Notes under the pieces: model-generated
Told to the model about the DNA's origin: nothing
The model's database searches: none
The model's input: the letters and a program-made list of their open reading frames with translations, nothing else
Made by a program: the position numbers and the translations under genes
Part shown: piece by piece, positions 55,975 to 64,000 of the stretch
Numbering within the stretch: position 1 is the first letter of the stretch
How the letters are laid out: each line of letters starts with the position of its first letter
Assembly: GCA_013339895.1 (NCBI GenBank)
Contig: JABACO010000009.1
Coordinates: 7,544,253 to 7,608,252, forward strand
Reading direction: 5' to 3'
From: Ephydatia muelleri
Taxonomy: Eukaryota; Porifera; Demospongiae; Spongillida; Spongillidae
DNA length: 64,000 nucleotides

Positions 55975-57500
55975 ACAGATGAATAGGGAAAGCACCGCTT
56001 ACAGATGCTTCCAGTGGGGACTCACAGGAGGTGCAATTAGATGATTGGTTGCCATCATTGGAGAGGGCAGCTGAATGGAATGGTTGGGCCGATAATGAAA
56101 AATTGTTGCAGTTTGCAAGTGGCCTTAGAGGAAAGGCTATCTAAGGATGGAACCTATTGGAGAAAATCGGGAGTGTTTGCTCAGCAGTCATCGTGGAACC
56201 AACAGAGCACTCAGAACAAACCACTGATTCGAATGCGTGAGTTCACACTACCAGGATTAACCAGAGAACGAAGCTAGGAAGGCAAAACTAAACGAAGCAT
56301 TGGGGGTAGAGAGATCAGACTTACTACTAGTTAACGAGAAACGGTTGGAAGTTTCCATTAATCATTTAGCCTGGAGGAGACGAGAGACAGACATTCCTGA
56401 ATTTGAGATTGACACTGAAACATCTCAACCTATGAGGGCACCACTTCTCCGCACACCACTTGCTCCAAGAGAGGAAATGGCATGCCAAGTGTCAAAAATG
56501 CATCAAACTGGTATAATATCTCCGTCAAAAAGCCCCTGGTCCAGCCCTGTGGTACTCGCATGAACAAAGGAATGGTCGTACCGTTTTTTTGTGTCGATTA
56601 TACAGTTGAGAACATCACACTTGGCCTAAAAAAACTATTTATATGTTCTCTTAAATCTTAATTTTATCTTTAACTGTAAAAGCTGAAGATAAAAAAGTGT
56701 GCAATTGTATTACATAGTTAGCAATGTGTACTTGAATAATGAAATTATTCATTGATGTATGTTATTTGATAATAAATATTTAGTTACCCCCCTCAAAACT
56801 AACTTCTTCATTGATTTTCATCCCGAAAATCGAATAGTTTTCAACAAGATTTGGTTTCTAGATACTTCATCATTGTCTTTAGCTTTTCAGTCTTACGTCT
56901 TACGTGGCCAACTTTCAATCAATCGTTACAGTTTAAAACACCAAAATGTATCATTAATTTTTGTTACCTTTTTTGTTCGTCAATTAAACAAGCCAGATGG
57001 TGGTGTAAAGTGTACGAGAGTGGTCTTAAGACCATCAAGCTTATTTACAAGTCAGGAAAGAGCAATTCCAATGCTGATGCATAATCTCGTGCACCTTTAG
57101 GACCTGCAGTCCAACAATGTGATGATGAAATCCATGTTGCATCTTTCCAGTCCATAGACATCTCTGACCTTCTGACATGTGATGCAGAAAAACTGCCTGA
57201 GAAGGATTTCACAGACAAGTAGCGACATGACCCCAGTGTACAGGAGATGGTGGAGTGGACTCTGTAATGCCACCTTGTGAGTTCTCTGTTCATCTTTTGG
57301 GAGTTCACTTTGTTCCAGGAAAGCTACTCTCCATTGTTGATGGAATCCTGTTCTACATAGGAGGAACTCAAGCGAATGTAAAAAGAGCAGTGTTACCTCT
57401 ACATCTCCATCAACAGGCAATGGAAGAGAGCCATGGTGGTAAGTATGCAGGGCATTTTAGTGGTCCTAAGGTATGCAATACTTTCGTCAAGCATTTGGTG
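55975..57500 (+). mobile_element. Ty3/gypsy retrotransposon remnant (gag, RT, RNase H, integrase pieces)
   Basis: In order on the plus strand: a gag capsid fragment with RAAEWNGWADNEKLLQFASG; the linker to reverse transcriptase and its start, EIDTETSQPMRAPLLRTPLA then QTGIISPSKSPWSSPVVLA (to 56563); an AT-rich stretch; the end of RNase H with IYKSGKSNSNADA near 57050; and the integrase zinc-binding domain with MEESHGGKYAGHFSGPKVCN near 57420-57475. Most of pol is missing and frames are broken. No LTRs were found. Confidence 0.75.
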
Positions 57501-57962
57501 GTGGAAAGGCATGTATGGTCTCTCTTGATCTCTACTTGGTGCGGTTCCCACGTACAAGCTGCTCGAGCTGGTCGAGCTGCGCGACATACGGCGACGACCT
57601 TGCTTCCACAAGCTTGTCTCACACCCATGAAAGCAAGTATTGGACCTCCCCCATGGTAATGCCCAGCTAGGACGCTGTCGCAATGGCACGCTAAGGGTAT
57701 GGGCCGCCACCCAGCATGCTCCTGCACTTGGAACCGAACCGTGGCGTTTGCATGGATCAGAGCAACCACTGCAGCAGCACCTTCTGCCACTTCTTACTGA
57801 CACTGCAAGTTTGGCCTTAGCCCCCTGACTCCTTTCCACACACACTTTACCCCTCGTATTCCATTTGTACCTACCACCTGGAACCACACCTAACCAATCC
57901 ATTTGGGGGTTACACTTGGGCGGCACCCTTCGGGCTTCTACCCTGACCAACCACGTCAAACC

Positions 57963-58130
57963 CATGACCGTGTCATGGTGTGGCACACCTGGTCGCACCC
58001 AAGGCAAGCCAGCGCTACCTTGGTCCCAGGTCGGTCAGCGGGGAGGGCCTACCACTCAACATGACCACGTCATGGTAGTGGCACGTCTGGTCGCACCCAA
58101 GGCAAGCCAGCGCTACCTTGGTCCCAGATT
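57963..58130. repeat. 98-bp tandem duplication in GC-rich sequence
   Basis: A block beginning CATGACC and containing GGTCGCACCCAAGGCAAGCC with AGCGCTACCTTGGTCCCAG occurs from 57963 and again from 58061. Confidence 0.85.
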
Positions 58131-58590
58131 TGGCCTGATGGGTACACCCTGTCACCAGGTTGCCGCCTGACCCCTTTTGGGCAAAACTGTTATCCGTCAA
58201 TTAGTATAGATGCATGACAGGGGTTGAGGGAACTCAGTTAGCGATATGCTACAGCATTAAGGGAGTGCATGTATGCATTAGCACGGAATGAGCATTCATA
58301 CAGCATTAATGTATTTATAATAGTCTTAAAAACATCAGGCTATTGTCGAGTTTTGAGTAATTCCTTTAGCCTGTTACAAAAATAAACAGTGTCCAAACAG
58401 CACAACTTACATGTTTTGTGCTAACCTTTCACTGGAAATTTGATGGTCAGTTGACGAGGGTTCTCCACCAATAAAACATACGCATCATCACACTCCCCAT
58501 TTGGAAAGTGAAAAAGACATTCGATACACATATGAGGACACCAAAAAATATACATGCGCAAGCACACTTACATACACTGCACACTACAGT
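58131..58590. other. Non-coding spacer
   Basis: No gene or repeat was recognised in this stretch, which shifts from GC-rich to AT-rich composition. Confidence 0.4.
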
Positions 58591-58591
58591 T

Positions 58592-58774
58592 CTAACAATC
58601 CAATACACTACAAGGATGAGTGCCCTTCCTAGTGACTGAATTTAACTGCCAGAAATCAATACAAAATCTGGTGGAATCGTCATTCTTTTTCACCAATACT
58701 ATTGGCCCATGCCACGACCCATTCGAAGGTTCATGTGCAAACCACACCCTAACTACTAAAGCGCCTGTGCGCAT
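58592..58774 (-). pseudogene. Ty3/gypsy reverse-transcriptase fragment, opposite strand
   Basis: A minus-strand frame with SNGSWHGPIVLVKKNDDSTR followed by FCIDFWQLNSVTRKGTHPC. This corresponds to the first conserved block of gypsy-type reverse transcriptase (normally S-P-W-A-S-P-V-V-L-V-K-K-K-D-G and F-C-V-D-Y-R-x-L-N). It is a fragment of about 60 residues, inverted relative to the gypsy remnant at 56-57.5 kb, so it is a separate insertion. Confidence 0.75.
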
Positions 58775-58782
58775 GCGCTACA

Positions 58783-59289
58783 CTACTTCCTCCTCTCTCT
58801 CTGAAAGTCTTTAAGTATCATAGATATTATGTCCATAGTGATCCGGCTTCTCCTGTCTCGAACTGGTCTCGCCCTCTCCGGCTCGATTACCACTGGATGT
58901 GGTTCAGCTGCTTGACGTGGTCCTTCAATTTCCACCTCCACTAACAGAGGTTCAGGTTTTTCATGCGGCCGATCCCCCTCAAGTTCTCCGTTGTTATTCA
59001 ACACACTCCTTGGTCCTGCTGGTACCCTCGTTTTCTCATTACTGGCTGGTGCAACATTCTCCTCTGATGACCGGCGCAGCATTGACGAGGCCAGTTGGCC
59101 CCCTCTGCAGGTGTTGTTGAAGCAGGTGTTGATGTACCAGGGCTGACTTGTTACCCATGAAGCTGAGGTGGACGTTCCTGAGCCGTAGATGGGGAGCGCG
59201 AAAGAGAATATTGTTTTTGAAGGACAAATGAGGTATTCCAGTATGGCACCTGTTGGCAGTGATTGACTGATGTAGGTCTGCATGACCAT
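58783..59289 (-). other. 168-residue ORF of unknown origin
   Basis: An open minus-strand frame from ATG 59289. The C-terminal half is rich in Pro, Glu and Arg (RQAAEPHPVVIEPERARPVR) and ends ILKDFQRERRK. It lies directly upstream, in the same direction, of the RT fragment at 58592-58774 and may be retroelement debris, but no domain is recognisable. Confidence 0.3.
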
Positions 59290-59449
59290 GCATGGAGCTC
59301 CCCATGCGGTGGTGGTGCCCCTGAGCAGCCTAGCTGGAGAATCTTTGGTCTTCTAGAAGGCTGAAGCTCGGGAATTCAAATGACAAATCTGGGGATAGGC
59401 CAGGGCAGCCCGATCCGCCTCCAATAACCTTATAGCGTCTGGACCGGGA

Positions 59450-61800
59450 TGGCCTTGGTTAGAGGCTGTCACCTAGGCCAGAGGTGTGCCGGATCCTGCG
59501 AGTGTCATCTGCCCTAGATGGTCAGAGTGGACTGGATGATGATGTTGGCCAGGAGTGCCCTGCTGGGGCCAAGAGTGACACTGCAGTGACGTCGCCTCCA
59601 GTGGCTGCTGGAGGGGCATGAGGGGCTGCTGAAGGGCGAGGTGACTTGAGGTGAGAAGGGGGCTGCCACGGTTCGGCTCGTGGTTTGCCCCGTAGACAGC
59701 GTGCACTCGACCGCCTTAGACCTGCCCTTAGCACGGCTCCGGCATATGCTTGCCGTTGCGACGGCGCTTTAGGCACAACCATGGGAAGACTAGAGGGTCA
59801 GATACTCGCTTACATGGAGTGCGGCAAGTGAGAGGCCTGCTTATGCATGGAAGCAAGGTTGATCACCGTGTCGTACAGCTCGACCAGCTCAAGCAGCCAG
59901 CTCATGGAAACCGCAGAGTGTCGAAGGGACCGGGATCGAATGTATACTGCTTCCAAAAACCCCTCCACTGCCGGGGCCCGCATGATTGAGCACTTGTATG
60001 TCTGTAGTAGCAGTCTGTCCTGTGGCGCCCTCGGAGGTTAAGTGGCAGTAGACTGCCTCGCTAGATGCACAGAGCTCGACCTGTACAAGTGGCTGCTGTA
60101 GCTGGGGCACCTGAGTGGTTTGTCGTATACTGCAGTCCCATCGGTAGAGACCAGCATAACTGGAATGCAGTAGGGGCCTATCCAGAGAGGACATATACGT
60201 TCTATGCCTCCAATCAGCTGGCAGATCTGAGACTTGGCACATCCTCCAAGGTGCTATGGATCGTTGGTGGCAAACAGTGCATGGTGAAGGAACCCCCACA
60301 CAGTGGGTTATAATCTCGACGATGCCTCTTCGAATGACGAGCGGCTGATGCGCTGGACGACGATGAGGAACTGCTGGATATGGAGTTGCCGTATAGTTGT
60401 AGCCAACTTGTGCTGCTCGACCGCCTCGGATATATGCCATCGAAGGCACCCCGTCCCCGGCCGCTTGGAAGCGAGGTTGATCGCCGTATCGCGCAGCTCG
60501 ATCGAACAGCTCGGGCAGTTCTTCGTGGAAACCGCCTAGTGTCGACTGTCGAGGGGACAGGGATACAACCTTCTCTGACAGCAGCCAAGGGAGTCCTGCA
60601 TGGCTTGTTGGAGCTCATGCATGCATGTAGCCACTGGAGGGGTGCGGGGACAGGTGTTGGCAGGGTCAGCCAGGGTGAGCCCCTCCGCAGCCTGTGACAG
60701 AGGTCCGATGGCACCTTCCAGCATTGAAACGGTGGCACACCTCCTTGCCAGCTGCATGGGACTTAACCATTGTGGGAGGAGTTGCTGCATGGCACCAGTA
60801 CCTCCTGGAGGAGCAGGGGCGCTTTGACGAGGGAAGGGACTGGTCTGCTGCCTGCATGGCTCGAAACGGAGGTTTAGTCACACATCACACCAGCAGGCCC
60901 TCCTTCAGGTTGTCCCAGCGTAGGGTCTGGTCTTTGGTGCATCTGAAGAGCTTGTCGTACTTCAGGGCAGCAACCGGACCAAAGGTGGAGAACAGCTGGC
61001 AGATGGTGGACTGATACTGGAGCATGGCTAGTTAGTAGTGCAGTGTCTGGGAACATCAGGACCCTAAAAGCCGCGAATGTGTTCCATGCCTCCAACCAGC
61101 TCGGTAGATCGGAAACCAGGCGCTGGGTCTTGTCTATTTGCCCTTGCCAATCGGAGCTGGCAGCGATTGATCGTCTAGGGGAGGGAGGAGATTAAATCAA
61201 AGGCAATGTATTTTTACCTTTGCGTATTCTCCGCACGCTTCCTTCCTCGGTGGAGCGTTGATGAAGGTAAGGGAGCCCCCAGTGGGTTGTGATCCTGATG
61301 ATGCCTCTTCGAATGACGCCGCCTTTTGTGCCGTCTGCACGAGCGGCTTCTGGAAGGCGACGAGTCACTGCTGGAAGAGTTACTGCCTCGGTTCCGCTCG
61401 TTGTGTCCGAGCAATTAAGAGAGCGGCTAGCCGTGGACTTTGAGTCGACTGCCTTGGATTTGCCTTTGGCATGGCACCGGATCTGTCGGCTGCGAGCTAG
61501 ACCGTGACACATGCCGCCGCGACCGCGCCCTGCGTGCAACCACAGGGGGGAGGGTCTGATGCTTGCTTGCGTCGGGAATGGCGAGTCGTGGAAGCGAGGT
61601 TAATCGCCGTATCGCGCACCTCGAGCAGCTCAGGCGGCTCGTAGAAACCGCTGAGTGTCAAGGGGGAAGGGATCGAACCTGTTCCGACGGCAGCCGAAGA
61701 AGGAGGAGCTTCTTCAAGATTTCTCCGACTCCGAGCTCTCACTGGAATCGTCAGATGCGGCGGTAGGCATTATAACGGGGTGAACATTGGCGAGGCCAGA
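59450..61800 (-). pseudogene. Retroelement gag-like region, Ser/Arg-rich, in about three partial copies
   Basis: The minus strand contains, from 61690 downward: FYEPPELLEVRDTAINLAS, an SR-rich block (SNSSSSDSSPSRSRSCRRHK then KRHHQDHNPLG), a capsid-like segment LPSWLEAWNTFAAFRVLMFP, and a zinc-binding end with VCHRFNAGRCHR near 60770. This order matches gag-like proteins of some invertebrate retroelements (DIRS/tyrosine-recombinase or gypsy type). The N-terminal block recurs near 60460-60570 and 59845-59950, and the SR/KRH block recurs near 60290-60400 (SSSSSSSSASAARHSKRHRR), so segments were duplicated. Stops and shifts are frequent. The region is GC-rich compared with the rest of the window. 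Confidence 0.55.
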
Positions 61801-64000
61801 TGTACGTATATACCTGCTGGAGGCTGTCCTCGTGTTGAAGCGGGCGCTCCACAAGGGCCGATTTTTTGCCCGTGGTTGACAGGTGAGCATTATGTGGACG
61901 TGGCCGAAGGCGGAGGACCTCGCAAGCTTAAGTGAGGCGCGAAATGATTTCCTTCCGAGAAGACATTCAGCAATATTCAGGTCGTCAATAGGCAGGCTAT
62001 GAGACTGAATGGCTGCTTTCCCAAGAACACCATTTATATATATACATACAATACCTGGAACCAGACAGAGACAATCTAATTTGGGGATAGGTTGTTTAGA
62101 GGGGAGGGTTGCAGACAGAGAGGCAGGCTTGACCTGCTAACCCTAGACAAAGCCCCCTTTAAGCATACTATATGCTTCCCATGCCCTATCAAAGCTGGAA
62201 GGGGTGGTGCACGACCATTCGCCCTTCATCAAAACATTAAACATTGTTTACTCCCTAAACAAAATCACTTATTGATCTGTGTACAAGTATGTGTGAAAGG
62301 AATTGTAGAGAGACTGGCACTAGGGTAAAATTTCAATAACATGTCAATGTACCAATTGGTTTTATTCTGCATGATAATATATTAAATAATATAAATGATT
62401 GTAGCTCTAAACAGATTATTTGGGGAGTACGAGAATAAATATGTCAAAATCCTAATAATGATTGTTAATGTTTATAAATGTTTCATGGATGCTTCATTCC
62501 CTCAGGGAAGCTACCTAAGGATATCCATTCAGCAGCCAAGAAGAGTTACCATCCTGATAATCTGACAAAGTGTAGCTGAATTTGTACGCGCAGTTGTGTG
62601 TGTACAATATGGATCTACGGTGAACATAGTATCAATCCTATAATACAGATTGCTTACTTCTTCTGCATGTCCTCAGCTTGCATGTGTAAAGAACTGCAAT
62701 AGTATTTTGTTAGCCAATACATTGACAGTTAGTTCCCTGATTACAAGGCACAATACTGGTATTGGGGTTTGATAGCCCTAAAATTTCAAATAAAGACATC
62801 TCCATATTTAAGGCGTCCTGTACAATGTTTCCTTGTATTTTACATCAGCCGCTCCTACTTCACTTCTTGATGGGAGAAAGTTTGTTAATTCTATGCCAGG
62901 AAGGCTCAGCTTACATTTCCTTATTCTGACGCAGTTACGTTGAAGAAAGGAATTGTTTGTACTCTTAATTGTGAATGATGCAAATTTTTTTTTTAATGCA
63001 ATTTAAAAAAATAGCAGTTGGCAAGTGCTAATGAATTTTGATATGCTTCAATTCACCTGCTGACTCTTCCCTATTTCGAAAACCACTGTACTTGAGACAT
63101 TCTTTTGCTAGTCCAGCTACTTAAACTAGTGCATCATAGCTTAACAATTGTTGTAAATAATTGTTGGTCATACAGTTAAGCCATGGATTGTGTTTACACA
63201 CACAACTGACTAACATTATTATGAAAAGATACATCTGAAACTTAATTAATTATTTCAATTTCGTCAAACAACAAGGCGGATATTGAAATCATTACTCCTG
63301 CATGTATATCATGCATGCTACCTTCCCCAATGGCACCACATATTTGGGTGCGTCATCTGTTGTGCACGCCACTGTCATCAACTCAAAACACTAGAGCCAT
63401 AATACAACTACGGCATACATCCAATACAACTACTGCAAACAGCCTGATGAAGTTCCTGACAACCGGTAGGGTCTGAGCGAGGGACAAAAATTTGGAAGAG
63501 ATGAGTCCACATCTCTCCTAGGAAAAAACTCCAGTGGCAAACCCTCTATCAGGGAAAATCCACTTCTTTGGGGAAAACCCCCGCTAACTATCATCGCTCA
63601 GCCCAACGCTTGACACATCATCCTTAAATTGGAATGATGCATTCTGAATGTCCTCGTCCCGGGAATCCTTATCCCAACCTTGCTTTGAGTGCCTCCACAT
63701 GACACATCTGCACTAATAGATAACTTCACTAATGGAAAGAGGAGGGGGTACAGCAGCAATGCACACTTGTACAGACGCCTAGATTGACCTAAACTGCGAA
63801 CACCAGATACTATATCCAAAACTACACATGGCCAAATATGTGTACATCACTAACACCACTCAACTTCTAAGCACATGGTAGCTATGTGTACGCATCACTA
63901 ACACCACTCAACAGATATTTGCTTACATCACTCTCACCTCCTGACACCCCAAACCAACCATTGGCTCAATACACTTTGCTGTATTCATATAGGAGCTTAT
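61801..64000. other. Right end of window, no recognised gene
   Basis: Mostly AT-rich and non-coding. It contains a short segment (63519-63580) similar to 35119-35183, and a small duplicated motif CATCACTAACACCACTCAAC near 63846 and 63895. No coding structure was seen. Confidence 0.45.

Noticed and set aside
55200..56600. A complete LTR retrotransposon
   Set aside because: No pair of long terminal repeats was found, and only scattered gag, RT, RNase H and integrase pieces remain.
60214..60738. 174-residue minus-strand frame with a poly-Ser block as a host gene
   Set aside because: Its pieces match the duplicated SR-rich gag-like segments around it and no start, intron or family supports a host gene.

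Overview
The window is eukaryotic nuclear DNA from an animal. Its genes are split by canonical GT-AG introns, and it holds simple-sequence tracts (GT/CA, CATA, G and C runs), foldback MITEs, LINE and Ty3/gypsy debris, and hAT, Tc1/mariner, pogo-like and Plavaka/CACTA-like DNA transposons. Compact introns, a long calcium-binding-EGF receptor built from one-module exons, and the transposon mix suggest a marine invertebrate. A demosponge is my favoured guess, but the sequence alone does not settle the taxon.

Layout, left to right. (1) 1.5-10.4 kb (+): the 3' part of a type I membrane receptor. It has 18 EGF modules, each in its own phase-1/phase-1 exon, then a membrane-proximal ectodomain, one transmembrane helix and a short tail with an NPLY motif. 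Its 5' end is not identified. (2) 10.4-15.2 kb: non-coding and decayed sequence, with a hairpin, a minus-strand RAG1-N-terminus-like remnant and an internally deleted hAT/ZMYM-type relic. (3) 15.6-33.1 kb (+): a GC-rich single-exon gene for a small membrane-anchored protein, then a complete 20-exon gene for peroxisomal alkyldihydroxyacetonephosphate synthase (AGPS, ether-lipid synthesis). Its conceptual product is 623 residues with a perfect PTS2 signal. The AGPS introns carry two foldback MITEs, a hAT pseudogene, two related Tc1/mariner deletion derivatives and several minisatellites. (4) 35.3-37.6 kb: a tandem array of about 180-bp units split by a truncated LINE. (5) 38.1-38.7 kb (-): an intact single-exon sigma-class glutathione S-transferase. 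(6) 39.9-44.1 kb (-): two broken genes of unknown function. (7) 44.1-47.2 kb: an apparently full-length hAT element with an uninterrupted transposase. (8) 48.3-61.8 kb: a graveyard holding pogo-like (+), Plavaka-like (-), Ty3/gypsy (+ and -) and a repeatedly duplicated serine/arginine-rich retroelement gag-like region (-). (9) 62-64 kb: no gene recognised.

The host genes that look functional are the EGF receptor, the small membrane protein, AGPS and the GST. They show no obvious shared pathway, though AGPS and a prostaglandin-D-synthase-like GST both touch lipid metabolism. Most of the rest of the window is transposon-derived. All domain assignments are from reading translations by eye; no database search was run.
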